A stretch of 57,185 bases of DNA from UBA3206 sp964548855 (GCA_964548855.1 CAZJSR010000013.1:1-57185), one strand, 5' to 3'. Positions 34,692-43,873 are shown, numbered from the stretch's first letter. Notes: generated by a model not told the origin, from the letters alone. Translations and numbers: made by a program.

Positions 34692-34700
34692 TGATATAAT
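34692..34700 (+). promoter_or_regulatory. Extended -10 promoter of purC
   Basis: TGATATAAT, an exact TGnTATAAT. The -35 is weak (TTTAAT near 34672). Confidence 0.7.
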
Positions 34701-34728
34701 AAAGTAGTAATTATTGGAGGATGTTGTA

Positions 34729-35595
34729 ATGAAAGAATTTAAGCCTATAAAAGAAGGAAAAGTAAGACAAATATATGATAATGGTAGTAATTTAATTATG
34801 GTTGCGACTGATAGAATTAGTTGTTTTGACGTTATTTTAAATAATCAAGTTACTAATAAAGGAAAAGTTTTAACACAAATTTCAAAGTTTTGGTTTGAAT
34901 TAACAAAGGATATAATACCAAATCATATTATATCAACAGATGTTAAAGATATGCCAGAATTTTTCCAAACTGAAGAATTTGATGGAAGAGCTATGATGGT
35001 AAAAAAATTAACTATGCTTCCTGTTGAATGTATTGTTCGTGGTTATATCACTGGAAGTGGTTGGGCATCATATGAAAAAACAGGTAAGGTATGTGGTATT
35101 GAATTACCAAAAGGATTAAAGGAATCTGAAAAATTACCAGAACCTATTTATACACCATCTACAAAAGCTGAAATTGGTGATCATGATGAAAATATTAGTT
35201 ATGAACAATCAATAGAAGTATTAGAAAAAGCATTCCCAGGTAAGGGATTAGAATATGCATCAGCAATAAAAGATGCGACAATTGCTTTATACAAGAAATG
35301 TGCAGATTATGCATTAACAAAAGGAATAATTATTGCGGATACTAAGTTTGAATTCGGTATTGATGAAAATGGAGTTTTAGTAATTGGTGATGAAATGCTT
35401 ACTCCAGATTCTTCAAGATTCTGGCCACTTGATGAATATGTAGTTGGTCAATCAGAACCATCATTTGATAAGCAATTTGCTAGAGACTGGTTAAAGAGTA
35501 ATGAACATGACTGGACATTACCAGAAGATATCGTAAAAAAGACAATTGATAAATATCTACAAGCATATAAGATGCTTACAGGTAAAGATTTATAG
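34729..35595 (+). CDS. purC: SAICAR synthetase
   Basis: Couples CAIR to aspartate with ATP, step seven of IMP synthesis (class I PurE numbering). 288 aa, the longer PurC form, with EGKVRQIYDNG, DRISCFDV, VECIVRGYITGSGW and DTKFEFGID in family order. ATG 34729 follows GGAGGATG; the TTG at 34714 would overlap that site. It has its own promoter and forms a two-gene unit with purE, apart from the main purine operon. Confidence 0.96.
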   Translation: MKEFKPIKEGKVRQIYDNGSNLIMVATDRISCFDVILNNQVTNKGKVLTQISKFWFELTKDIIPNHIISTDVKDMPEFFQTEEFDGRAMMVKKLTMLPVECIVRGYITGSGWASYEKTGKVCGIELPKGLKESEKLPEPIYTPSTKAEIGDHDENISYEQSIEVLEKAFPGKGLEYASAIKDATIALYKKCADYALTKGIIIADTKFEFGIDENGVLVIGDEMLTPDSSRFWPLDEYVVGQSEPSFDKQFARDWLKSNEHDWTLPEDIVKKTIDKYLQAYKMLTGKDL

Positions 35596-35609
35596 TTAAG
35601 GAGTAAATC

Positions 35610-36119
35610 ATGGCAAAAGTTGGTATAGTAATGGGATCTGATTCAGATCTTGAAGTAATGAGTAAAGCTGCTGAAATGTTAGAAAAATTTGGAATAGATT
35701 ATGAAATGACTATTATTTCAGCTCACAGAATGCCTGATGTATTCTTTGATTATGCTAAAAATGCAGTAAACAAAGGATTTAAGGTTATTATTGCAGGAGC
35801 TGGAGGAGCTGCACATCTTCCTGGTATGTGTGCTGCGATTTTCCCACTTCCTGTTATAGGTGTTCCTATTCATACAAAGAGTTTAGGTGGTGTAGATTCT
35901 CTATACTCTATTGTACAAATGCCAAATGGAATTCCAGTTGCGACAGTTGCGATAAATGGTGGTGCGAATGCTGGTATTTTAGCTGCGAAGATGCTTGCGA
36001 TTGGTGATGACGATCTATTATCAAAAATTAATGAATATAAGGAATCATTAAAAGCTGGCGTAATGGCAAAAAAAGAAAAAATCGAGAATATCGGTTATAA
36101 AGAATATATGAATAAGTAG
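35610..36119 (+). CDS. purE: N5-CAIR mutase, class I PurE
   Basis: Rearranges N5-CAIR to CAIR. 169 aa with MGSDSDLEVM, the catalytic SAHRMPD and AGAGGAAHLPGM, plus DSLYSIVQMPNGIPVATVAI. These are class I features, and class I enzymes normally depend on PurK to make N5-CAIR. No purK is in the window. It follows purC by 14 bases with AAGGAG as ribosome site and ends before the terminator at 36130. Confidence 0.95.
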   Translation: MAKVGIVMGSDSDLEVMSKAAEMLEKFGIDYEMTIISAHRMPDVFFDYAKNAVNKGFKVIIAGAGGAAHLPGMCAAIFPLPVIGVPIHTKSLGGVDSLYSIVQMPNGIPVATVAINGGANAGILAAKMLAIGDDDLLSKINEYKESLKAGVMAKKEKIENIGYKEYMNK

Positions 36120-36129
36120 TAAAAAAGAC

Positions 36130-36169
36130 CATAATATCTAAAATAACGTACTTAGATATTATGTTTTTT
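36130..36169 (+). terminator. Terminator after purE
   Basis: CATAATATCTA, 12-nt loop, TAGATATTATG followed by six Ts. Confidence 0.88.
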
Positions 36170-36231
36170 ATTAAATAATATTTTATTTAGATATATTGAT
36201 TCGAATTTTGTTTTTAAGTTACAGCAATTTA

Positions 36232-36259
36232 TTGATTTTTTAGGGTGAAAATGTATACT
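36232..36259 (+). promoter_or_regulatory. Promoter of second secreted-protein/ABC operon
   Basis: TTGATT (36232-36237), 16-nt spacer, TATACT (36254-36259). Confidence 0.6.
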
Positions 36260-36322
36260 TGAATTATGTTAGTTTGTGCTATACATATTAATATAAATGA
36301 TATTAAGAAAAGAGGAATTAAA

Positions 36323-36955
36323 ATGAAAAAAATATTCACAATGATTTTTGCACTTGCTCTATTTTTGTTTTTTAGCAATAGAACTTTTGCATTTGAGGAA
36401 ATTGGAGATTATGGAGTTAATGTTGATTATTATTTAGAACCAACAACTGAATATGAAATTAGAAGAGCTGATTATACTATTACAGATAAAGGACGAATGA
36501 CTAATCCCTATGATACTATAAATTTTAATGGTATTTATAACGGGAAATATAATTTATCAAATTTAATTTCTGAGGGGTATAAAACCGTTGTTGTAGAATT
36601 GTCATTTGAAGCATTTGAAATTAATGATGGATATCAATATGTTTTAATTTATGCTGATGATACAACTTCGACATATATAACAGGTGGAAAACTTGATATT
36701 CCTAATTCATATAATAATGGCAATACTGATAAATATACTCTTTATTTTGAGGCACAAATCGCAAGTTTTGAGTTGAGAAATTCGTTTGTAATAAGATATG
36801 GAGCGAGTGGTGCTGGAAAAGATACGTGGATAAATCGAATTTTAAAAGTTCAAGTTGGCTTTTCATATGATGCGATGAAGACCGCTAATATGTGGAGATT
36901 AAGAAAAAATGGCAATAATACATATAGTTATACACAATTGGAGTTGGCAAGATAA
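36323..36955 (+). CDS. Secreted protein of unknown function
   Basis: 210 aa with a Sec signal peptide (MKKIF, hydrophobic stretch, likely cleavage after RTFA at about residue 23). The mature protein has no cysteine, is rich in Tyr and Asn, and its alternating pattern suggests a beta-sandwich. No family recognised; similarity to the 6877 protein is only in size class, composition and context. ATG 36323 follows AGAGGA; an upstream start at 36266 has no ribosome site. The stop overlaps the ATG of the ABC ATPase gene by one base, so the two are translationally coupled. Confidence 0.75.
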   Translation: MKKIFTMIFALALFLFFSNRTFAFEEIGDYGVNVDYYLEPTTEYEIRRADYTITDKGRMTNPYDTINFNGIYNGKYNLSNLISEGYKTVVVELSFEAFEINDGYQYVLIYADDTTSTYITGGKLDIPNSYNNGNTDKYTLYFEAQIASFELRNSFVIRYGASGAGKDTWINRILKVQVGFSYDAMKTANMWRLRKNGNNTYSYTQLELAR

Positions 36956-37635
36956 TGATTGAACTTGTAAATATATCAAAAGAATTTAATAATGGTGAAT
37001 CTAAACAAGTTGTTTTAAATAACATTAACTTAATAATTGAAAATGATAAATTAATTTCTATAGTTGGTGATAGTGGAAGTGGAAAAAGCACATTATTAAA
37101 TATTATAGGAACTCTTATTGAACCAACAAGCGGTGAACTTTTTGTAGATGGTGAAAACATATTATTAAAAAATGATGATTATTTATCTGAATTTAAAAAT
37201 AAAAAAATAGGTTTTATTTTTCAACAATTTCTACTTGATAGAGAGCTAACAGTTCTTCAAAATGTAGTATTTCCTCAAATAATATCAGGAGTAGATAAGA
37301 AAACAAGAGAAGAGAATGCCTTAAAATTACTAGAAAAATTAAATATATTAGATAAAAAAGATATAAAGGTGAAAAAATTATCAGGAGGAGAACAACAAAG
37401 AGTATGCATTGCACGTGCATTAATAAATAATCCTGATATTATATTAGCTGATGAACCAACTGGAGCTCTAGATGAAAGAAATAGTTCTATTATTTTAGAA
37501 GAACTAAGAAGAATATCAAAATCAGGAAAGATTGTTCTTTTAGTTACTCATAATAAAGAGGCAGCACTTGAATATTCAGATATAATTATAGAGTTAAAGG
37601 ATGGACAAATACATGAAATTGAAAGACTTCATTAA
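36955..37635 (+). CDS. ABC transporter ATPase, LolD/MacB type
   Basis: 226 aa ATPase that powers the two permeases encoded next. Walker A VGDSGSGKST (37-46), Q-loop FIFQQF, signature LSGGEQQR, Walker B IILADEPTGALD and switch His in LVTHN. Best match by motif is the LolD/MacB/BceA-like group, which pairs with FtsX-type permeases. It overlaps the secreted protein gene by one base and the first permease gene by 23 bases. Confidence 0.92.
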   Translation: MIELVNISKEFNNGESKQVVLNNINLIIENDKLISIVGDSGSGKSTLLNIIGTLIEPTSGELFVDGENILLKNDDYLSEFKNKKIGFIFQQFLLDRELTVLQNVVFPQIISGVDKKTREENALKLLEKLNILDKKDIKVKKLSGGEQQRVCIARALINNPDIILADEPTGALDERNSSIILEELRRISKSGKIVLLVTHNKEAALEYSDIIIELKDGQIHEIERLH

Positions 37636-38755
37636 AACGTTTTGTCTCCGTTTTAAAAATGATATATTAAAGAAAATTTCAACAATATTAATAATTATAT
37701 TTATTCAAAGTTTAGTAATTTTTTTATTTACATATGGGATTAATATAAAAAAGAATTTTTCAATAAGTTATAGAAATCATTTATGTAGCGATGAGATAAC
37801 ATTTACTAATATAGAGGGATTTGATAATCAAACATTTAATAATATCCAAGGGATATCAAATTCGTATAACTATAATAAAAATATATACTTTATAGATGAT
37901 AATTATCTAGTATGTGATTTTACTAATTATTATAATTATAATTCTACGTTTTTAAAGGATAACGCTAAGACAAACTCAATTATATTATCTAATAAATATA
38001 GTGATTCTTATAAACTTAGTGATTGTTTTAAAGTTGATGGTAAGGAATATAAAATAATTAAATTCGATAATATTGAATATGATTATATAATTGATATAAA
38101 TGATTATTCTAAGGATCATGATATTTACAGTTTAAATATTACATATAGCTATAATAAAAATGATGATTTAATGGATGTTTACGATGAATTTTATTCACTT
38201 AAAGTAACTCTTAATCAAACATATAAAGAATATTTAAATTTAACATCTTTTGCAGGTATAAATATTTATGGAGATGTTCATAATATAGCCAATTATTCGT
38301 TTATTGTAATTGTTGTAATATGCTTAATTTTGACAGTTTGTACTGTCGGAACAATTAATAATAGTTTTTACATATCTATGTATAAAAATTCAGAGATTTA
38401 TGGTCTTTATTTAAGTTTAGGCATGAAGAAAAATAGTATAAAAAAATATATTTATTTTGATTTTTTCACAACAATGCTAATTTCTACTGCTATATCTACT
38501 TTGTTGGTTATATGTTTATATAATGGACTTAAAAATATAACTGCACAAACTATATATTTAATAAATGCAATGTTTATTGATGAATCAGATATTAGTGAAT
38601 TTACTCATTTCTTTAAATTTCCAATTTATATACCTTTTGTTATATATTTAGGTGTATCACTGATTTCTTTTATATTAGTGAGAATGACTACAAAAAAATA
38701 TTTGAGTTATGAAACAAAAAATATTTTAAATTTCGAGGTATTTTATGAAGATTAA
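37613..38755 (+). CDS. FtsX-type ABC permease, first subunit
   Basis: About 380 aa: one helix near residues 15-40, an extracytoplasmic domain of about 180 residues, then three helices at the C-terminus. The FtsX-like segment SEIYGLYLSLGMKKNSIKKYIY follows the second helix. ATG 37613 (MKLKDFIK) is preferred over 37601 because AAAGGA lies before it. It overlaps the next permease gene by 11 bases. Works with the ATPase upstream; the substrate is unknown. Confidence 0.8.
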   Translation: MKLKDFIKTFCLRFKNDILKKISTILIIIFIQSLVIFLFTYGINIKKNFSISYRNHLCSDEITFTNIEGFDNQTFNNIQGISNSYNYNKNIYFIDDNYLVCDFTNYYNYNSTFLKDNAKTNSIILSNKYSDSYKLSDCFKVDGKEYKIIKFDNIEYDYIIDINDYSKDHDIYSLNITYSYNKNDDLMDVYDEFYSLKVTLNQTYKEYLNLTSFAGINIYGDVHNIANYSFIVIVVICLILTVCTVGTINNSFYISMYKNSEIYGLYLSLGMKKNSIKKYIYFDFFTTMLISTAISTLLVICLYNGLKNITAQTIYLINAMFIDESDISEFTHFFKFPIYIPFVIYLGVSLISFILVRMTTKKYLSYETKNILNFEVFYED

Positions 38756-40088
38756 GGATTTGTTATTTTTATCAAGACAATCTGTTAAAGTAAATAGTAA
38801 AATTAGTAAAAAATCAAAATTTATATATATTTTAAGTATGGTTTTTGTGATTGTTTCATTTTATATATTGTTATCATATAACGCAATGACTAAAGAAGTG
38901 CTTAAAATGGATTCTATTAGAGAATTTACTATTTCATATAATGATTATGATGCCTATAAAAAAGCATCTAGCATTTTTGATGGAAAAATTTCCGAAGAAC
39001 TCGACACAGAATATATGATTTATACGTTAAGATCAACTAGAGAAGATTCATATTTTCCTCAAGTTTCTATAGGTGACAAAACATATATTTATAAAGAATA
39101 TAATGGCGAATATGTACGAGACTATATTTCACTTGGTTTTGTTGATGATGAAATTTCAACTTCTCTTATGAAAAAATTTGTAAAAGATAAATACAAATCA
39201 TCGGGAATTATTGCAGGTAAAGGAAATGTGTTAGAAAATGAAATGATAATTTCTAATAAAACATTAGAAAATCTTAATTTAACAGTAGATGATGTTTTAA
39301 ATAAGGAAATATCAATTACTTTAAAAGAACGTGATTATACTAATAATGTTGATAAGGTATCATCTTTATGGGATGGTAAATTAAAAATAGTTGGAGTATA
39401 TGATGATAAATTAGTTGAGTGTAGTGATTATCTAACTTATTTTGGATATATTAATAGAAAAAAAATAGATAATATGTTAAATATAAAAACCAATAAGCCT
39501 ATAAAGTATTCTATTTTAGATGCGAAATCAAATGCAGATTTAGAAGAAATATATTTAATGATAGATGAATACCAAGCTAAGTATCGTGAATTAGATTCTA
39601 CTAGTTGGTCATTTGTTAGCATATCTGTTGCGTATGATGATTATATGTTTTATAGAGATTATTTTAATTTTATTGGTAGATTATTAATAATTATAAATGC
39701 GGTAATGTTTATTATTTTGTTACTTAATTTTTACATTACGATTAGATTTGAGTTTTTTAGAAATAAACATCATTTCCAAATGTGTAGAGTATTAGGATTT
39801 AAGAATAGAGAGATATTTATTTATTATAATTTATATTTATTAGCATATCTAGCTAGTATTTTTGTAATATCATTATGTGCATCATTATGCGTTTCTATCC
39901 CTATTACTATTGTACTTAATAATTTGTTAGATAGGACAGGCTTTTCAAGTGCATATACTTATCAGTTAAGTATGGGACATTTCCCTTTAGCTTTCGTAAT
40001 AATTTTGATTGTTAATTTATTAATTCTTTTGGTAATGTCTATTTCTGTATATTTTAGTAATAAAAATGAAAAAGTTAATAATGAATAG
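38745..40088 (+). CDS. FtsX-type ABC permease, second subunit
   Basis: 447 aa with the same four-helix plan: a helix at about residues 27-47, a long outer domain (50-295), and three C-terminal helices with FQMCRVLGFKNREIFIYYNLY as the FtsX signature. It pairs with the upstream permease as a heterodimer, unlike the single fused protein at 7739. RBS GAGGT precedes the ATG. The terminator at 40093 closes the four-gene operon. Confidence 0.82.
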   Translation: MKIKDLLFLSRQSVKVNSKISKKSKFIYILSMVFVIVSFYILLSYNAMTKEVLKMDSIREFTISYNDYDAYKKASSIFDGKISEELDTEYMIYTLRSTREDSYFPQVSIGDKTYIYKEYNGEYVRDYISLGFVDDEISTSLMKKFVKDKYKSSGIIAGKGNVLENEMIISNKTLENLNLTVDDVLNKEISITLKERDYTNNVDKVSSLWDGKLKIVGVYDDKLVECSDYLTYFGYINRKKIDNMLNIKTNKPIKYSILDAKSNADLEEIYLMIDEYQAKYRELDSTSWSFVSISVAYDDYMFYRDYFNFIGRLLIIINAVMFIILLLNFYITIRFEFFRNKHHFQMCRVLGFKNREIFIYYNLYLLAYLASIFVISLCASLCVSIPITIVLNNLLDRTGFSSAYTYQLSMGHFPLAFVIILIVNLLILLVMSISVYFSNKNEKVNNE

Positions 40089-40092
40089 AGTA

Positions 40093-40119
40093 AATAACTG
40101 CGGATTTGCAGTTATTTTT
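40093..40119 (+). terminator. Terminator of second ABC operon
   Basis: AATAACTGC, 6-nt loop, GCAGTTATT then T-rich. The stem is symmetric and may serve the convergent minus-strand gene too. Confidence 0.85.
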
Positions 40120-40687
40120 AATTTGTATTTGATGCGCCAGATGTAGTGGCGGGACTATATCCTGTTAGGGTATCTTTTATCCCAGAGTAACTATTAAGAA
40201 CAATGATTATAATTAGTGTGTCTAATATAGTTCTATTAGTGTTTGGTATCCTTAATGGAATATGATGGCGATAGTTATAATGGTTTATATAATCATATTT
40301 GGCTTTTGGATCAAATAAATAAACTAAAATAATAGATGCGATTATGTCAAAGATTAAATCATTGGTATTTATATCATAATCTTTTATACCTATAAAATAA
40401 TTAATGGTATTGTTTGTAATAGAGAAGAAGGCGGTCGCAATTATTATAGTCCCAATCCTATCCAGGTATTTATTAGATAGCCCAACGACTATCCCACTTG
40501 CAAGTGCACCATAGTATAGTGAAATATCTGGTTTTCTAATATCGTCTATTATGATGTTGTTGTTTGTGAAGAATATTGAAAAAAAGATATCAACGCTATA
40601 TTGTGCAATAATTGCGCCTATTATAGAATCTATAATACTATCTTTAATTGTCATATGGTCAAATGTATCAATATTTAAATCGTTCAT
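40118..40687 (-). CDS. Hypothetical membrane protein
   Basis: 189 aa on the minus strand, the only gene in 700 bases between two plus-strand units. Four or five hydrophobic stretches (about residues 17-40, 56-72, 78-100, 109-125, 152-168) suggest an integral membrane protein. I recognise no family. No good ribosome site precedes the ATG, and an A/T-rich -10-like TATTAT lies only a few bases upstream, so a leaderless message or a start at Met12 is possible. Local base composition is slightly less AT-biased than its neighbours. Confidence 0.5.
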   Translation of the reverse strand: MNDLNIDTFDHMTIKDSIIDSIIGAIIAQYSVDIFFSIFFTNNNIIIDDIRKPDISLYYGALASGIVVGLSNKYLDRIGTIIIATAFFSITNNTINYFIGIKDYDINTNDLIFDIIASIILVYLFDPKAKYDYINHYNYRHHIPLRIPNTNRTILDTLIIIIVLNSYSGIKDTLTGYSPATTSGASNTN

Positions 40688-40783
40688 ATTTTATAATATG
40701 ATTGAAAGTAAAAAATACTTTACAATAAAGTTTAAAAAAATATCAAAATGTGGTAAACTATATCTATGTAGGAGGAAAGCTTT

Positions 40784-40996
40784 ATGAAAAATAGAGTTCA
40801 CGAATTAAGAAAACTACATAAGATAACTCAAGAGGATTTAGCAAAAAAAGTAGGAGTTACTAGGCAAACTATTATTTCTATTGAAAATGGTAAGTATCAA
40901 GCATCGTTAGTTCTTGCGTTAAGAATCGCAAGCATGTTTGAATTGCCAGTTGAAGAAATATTTATTCTTGAAGAAGGAGATTACCAACAAAGGTAG
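40784..40996 (+). CDS. XRE-family transcriptional regulator
   Basis: 70 aa, almost entirely one Cro/CI-type helix-turn-helix (residues 4-60: RKLHKITQEDLAKKVGVTRQ, then TIISIENGKYQASLVLALRIA). It matches the small stand-alone XRE regulators that pair with a membrane protein gene directly downstream, as here. AGGAGG ribosome site. The adjoining intergenic region (40688-40783) is divergent with the minus-strand gene and could hold its operator. Confidence 0.9.
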   Translation: MKNRVHELRKLHKITQEDLAKKVGVTRQTIISIENGKYQASLVLALRIASMFELPVEEIFILEEGDYQQR

Positions 40997-41005
40997 GTGT
41001 TTAGT

Positions 41006-41461
41006 ATGAATACGATTTATGATCTAAGAAGAATTAGAAAAAGCACAAAAATTAAGCTTGTATTTATGATTTTAGCTATTATAGTTCCCCTTGCGTTAGT
41101 TACTGTTCTTACTGCTATAAAACGTAAAGGTGTTGACCAAACAACTGTAGCTGTTTTAAGATATGTTATAGCGTTTGCAGGTGAGTCTTTTATTTTATAT
41201 AAAATAATTTATTATATTGCGATATTAAAAAGTGATAATTATGCTGAAAAAGTACTAATTGTTAAAAATGATGAAAGATTAATTTTTATTAAACAAAAGT
41301 ACTCTTCATTTTCGATTAAATTAATATTATTTTTAGTGTTAATTGGTGTGATAATATCGGGATTTATTAATACTACAGTGTTTTATACTTTATTAGGTGT
41401 TATGGTAGTTATGATAATATCTATTTTAAGTTCGATTATTTTTTACAAGAAAAAATATTAG
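41006..41461 (+). CDS. Membrane protein paired with XRE regulator
   Basis: 151 aa with four predicted transmembrane helices (about residues 14-33, 45-68, 97-117, 121-145). No conserved motif recognised. Such small membrane proteins commonly follow XRE regulators of this kind (DUF2178-like arrangement), but their function is unclear. ATG 41006 is nine bases after the regulator's stop. The LRR lipoprotein gene follows after nine bases. Confidence 0.7.
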   Translation: MNTIYDLRRIRKSTKIKLVFMILAIIVPLALVTVLTAIKRKGVDQTTVAVLRYVIAFAGESFILYKIIYYIAILKSDNYAEKVLIVKNDERLIFIKQKYSSFSIKLILFLVLIGVIISGFINTTVFYTLLGVMVVMIISILSSIIFYKKKY

Positions 41462-41470
41462 GAGTTTTTA

Positions 41471-42445
41471 ATGAAAAAACGAAGATATCTATTGTTTTTT
41501 ATAATATTGTTTATATCTTTTATTTTAACGTCATGTAAAGTAAAGACAAAACATGAACATAAATATGATAACTATGAATGTAGTTGCGGTGATGTTGATT
41601 ACTCTAAAGGTCTTTTATATTCTTTAAAGAATGATAAGTATTTAGTATCCGGCATTGGAGATTGTAGTGATGATGTTATAGTTATTCCTAAGATATATAA
41701 CGATAAGCAAGTTGTAGGAATTTCATCTTATGCTTTTAAGAATGCATCTATTAAAGAAGTTATACTATTTGATAATATCAAAACTATAGGAGATAGTTCT
41801 TTTGAATCATGTGAGAAATTATCATATATTGATTTATCTAGTATTATAAGTATAGGAGAGAATGCTTTTTATAAATGTAAGAATATTAATAAGATTATTA
41901 TTTCTAATAATCTTGATAGGGTTTTAAAAAATGCATTTTCTGAATCAAATATTAAAAGTGTATATTTTGATGGAAAAATAGATGAATGGCTTGATATAAA
42001 ATTTGAAGATCCTTCATCTAATATGCTTGCATATACAAATGATGTTTATATTAAATATAATGATGATTATATTTTGCTTGAACAAATTGATATTCCTTTA
42101 AATATATTTAAGATTAATAAGTATCAATTTGTTGGACTTAAGAAACTTAAAAAAATTGTAATACCTGATAATATAAAAAATATATATGATGGCGCTTTTT
42201 TATGTTGTGAAAACCTTGAGGAAGTTGTGATACCTAAAGATATCGTAATCGCAAACAATGTTTTTATAGGATGTAATAACTTAAAAAGAATATATTATAA
42301 AGGATCTAAAGATGACTGGAATAAAATATCTATAGCTGAGGGGAATGATCCTTTATTAATAGAAAATGTTTATTTTTATAGTGAAGAATATATTGAGGGT
42401 AATTATTGGTATTATCATGAAGGTAATATTGTTTTATGGAATTAA
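41471..42445 (+). CDS. BspA-type leucine-rich-repeat lipoprotein
   Basis: 324 aa lipoprotein with lipobox ILTSC (Cys22). A short Cys-bearing region (ECSCGDVDYS) is followed by LRR_5/BspA-like repeats: VVGISSYAFKNASIKEVIL, IKTIGDSSFESCEKLSYIDL, ISIGENAFYKC, then IKNIYDGAFLCCENLEEVVI. A short insertion without repeats lies at about 165-215. These surface LRR proteins bind host or matrix proteins, or other cells, in gut and oral bacteria; the ligand here is unknown. AGGAG precedes the ATG, nine bases after the upstream gene. Confidence 0.88.
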   Translation: MKKRRYLLFFIILFISFILTSCKVKTKHEHKYDNYECSCGDVDYSKGLLYSLKNDKYLVSGIGDCSDDVIVIPKIYNDKQVVGISSYAFKNASIKEVILFDNIKTIGDSSFESCEKLSYIDLSSIISIGENAFYKCKNINKIIISNNLDRVLKNAFSESNIKSVYFDGKIDEWLDIKFEDPSSNMLAYTNDVYIKYNDDYILLEQIDIPLNIFKINKYQFVGLKKLKKIVIPDNIKNIYDGAFLCCENLEEVVIPKDIVIANNVFIGCNNLKRIYYKGSKDDWNKISIAEGNDPLLIENVYFYSEEYIEGNYWYYHEGNIVLWN

Positions 42446-42479
42446 TCAGTTAACTTATCTATAAAATTTATTAAAATTA

Positions 42480-42508
42480 TTGAAAAAAAATAAGAATAAT
42501 AATATAAT
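42480..42508 (+). promoter_or_regulatory. yebC promoter
   Basis: TTGAAA (42480-42485), ideal 17-nt spacer, TATAAT (42503-42508). Confidence 0.85.
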
Positions 42509-42551
42509 ACAAAAGTATTGTTTATATTTTAAAACGAAAGGAAGTATAATT

Positions 42552-43283
42552 ATGGGAAGAGCACATGAAGTACGTGCTGCATCTATGGCAAAAACAGCCC
42601 TTGCAAAATCAAAGAAGTATTCAAAATGGGGAAAGGAAATTTTAGACTGTGCTAAGTCTGGAGATCCAAATCCAGATATGAATCAACCTTTAAAGAAATT
42701 AATTGAAAAGGCTAAGAAAGACCAATGTCCTGCAGAAGTAATCAAGAGAGCTTTAGAAAAAGCTAAAGGATTAAAATCTGGAAACATGAAGGAAACTAGC
42801 TATGAAGGTATGGCAGCTGGACGTGTTGCGATCGTAGTTGAGTGCTTAACTGATAATGTAAATAGAACTTTTACTGATGTTCGTACTATTTTTGGTAAAA
42901 CAGGTGGTACAATTGGTAGTGCAGTAGGACATTTATTTAGTCGTAAGGCAAAATTTGTATTTAGTGGAATGACAGAGGATGAAACTTTAGAAGTATTAAT
43001 GGCTTCTGATGTATTCCCTGAAGAAGTAAGTACAGATGAAGATGGATATGTTACAATTCTTGATGATCCAAAAAATAGTCAAGCTATCGCAGATGCGCTT
43101 GATGCATGTGGCAAGGAACTTCTTTATGATGAACAAGGTGTAAGTATGGTAGCTTCTATGTATGTTGACTTAAATGAAGAAGATTTAGCTAAGTTTAATA
43201 GAATGCAAGAAATGCTAAGTGAATGTGAAGATGTGCAATTAGTATATCATAATGCTAATTTACCTCTTGATGATGAAGAATAA
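42552..43283 (+). CDS. yebC: YebC/PmpR family translation or regulatory factor
   Basis: 243 aa of the conserved YebC/TACO1 family, DNA-binding regulators in some bacteria and ribosome-associated factors for proline-rich stretches in others. Family blocks KWGKEI, ALEKAKG and YEGMAAGRVAIVVECLTDNVNRT are present. The usual MAGHSKW start is replaced by MGRAHEVRAASMAKTALAKSKKYSKW, a longer N-terminus seen in one Firmicutes subgroup. ATG 42552 follows AAAGGAAG. Own promoter and terminator. Confidence 0.93.
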   Translation: MGRAHEVRAASMAKTALAKSKKYSKWGKEILDCAKSGDPNPDMNQPLKKLIEKAKKDQCPAEVIKRALEKAKGLKSGNMKETSYEGMAAGRVAIVVECLTDNVNRTFTDVRTIFGKTGGTIGSAVGHLFSRKAKFVFSGMTEDETLEVLMASDVFPEEVSTDEDGYVTILDDPKNSQAIADALDACGKELLYDEQGVSMVASMYVDLNEEDLAKFNRMQEMLSECEDVQLVYHNANLPLDDEE

Positions 43284-43307
43284 AAAAAGGCTATGCCTTT
43301 TTTTTTT
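43284..43307 (+). terminator. Terminator of yebC
   Basis: AAAAAGGC, loop TAT, GCC followed by ten or more Ts. Confidence 0.85.
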
Positions 43308-43317
43308 AATATATAAA

Positions 43318-43326
43318 TGATATAAT
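43318..43326 (+). promoter_or_regulatory. Extended -10 promoter of pyrR
   Basis: Exact TGATATAAT; no evident -35 because the yebC terminator lies upstream. Confidence 0.65.
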
Positions 43327-43353
43327 CTACTTATATATTATTGTAGGTGGATT

Positions 43354-43848
43354 ATGAAGGTTATAATAGAAAGTGAACAATTTGTTAAAACATTAAAAAG
43401 ACTTACTCATGAAATAATTGAAAAAAATGATACGATGGAAGATGTAGTATTAGTCGGTATAAAAAAGAAAGGAACACCAATTGCAAATTATTTATCTCAA
43501 ATGATTAAATTAATTGATGGTGTTAGTGTACCTGTTGAAGAGATCGATATTAATGCGCATCGAGATGATTTTAAAAAAACACCATCAGAAACTGTCTTTA
43601 AAACATCAATAGACAATAAAGTTGTAGTTCTTGTAGATGATGTTCTTTATACAGGTAGAAGTGTAAGAGCCGCAATGGATGCGGTTATGGATTTAGGACG
43701 TCCTTCAAAGATTGAATTAGCGATATTAGTAGATAGAGGTCATAGGGAATTGCCTATTAGAGCTGATTTTGTTGGTAAAAATATTCCTACTAGTAGGAAT
43801 GAAAATGTAGTCGTTGACTTTGAAAATAAGTTAGTTCTTTTAAAATAA
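43354..43848 (+). CDS. pyrR: PyrR, pyrimidine attenuator/UPRTase
   Basis: 164 aa type I phosphoribosyltransferase of the PyrR family, which binds pyr mRNA in response to UMP and also makes UMP from uracil and PRPP. The PRPP loop VVVLVDDVLYTGRSVRAAM and RPSKIELAILVDRGHRELPIRADFVGKNIPTS are diagnostic. It is slightly shorter than Bacillus PyrR (about 180 aa). It is monocistronic, and no pyr genes or pyr-type leader are nearby, so any regulatory target lies elsewhere. Confidence 0.93.
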   Translation: MKVIIESEQFVKTLKRLTHEIIEKNDTMEDVVLVGIKKKGTPIANYLSQMIKLIDGVSVPVEEIDINAHRDDFKKTPSETVFKTSIDNKVVVLVDDVLYTGRSVRAAMDAVMDLGRPSKIELAILVDRGHRELPIRADFVGKNIPTSRNENVVVDFENKLVLLK

Positions 43849-43873
43849 TAGCATTTTAAAGAATATTATTAGG

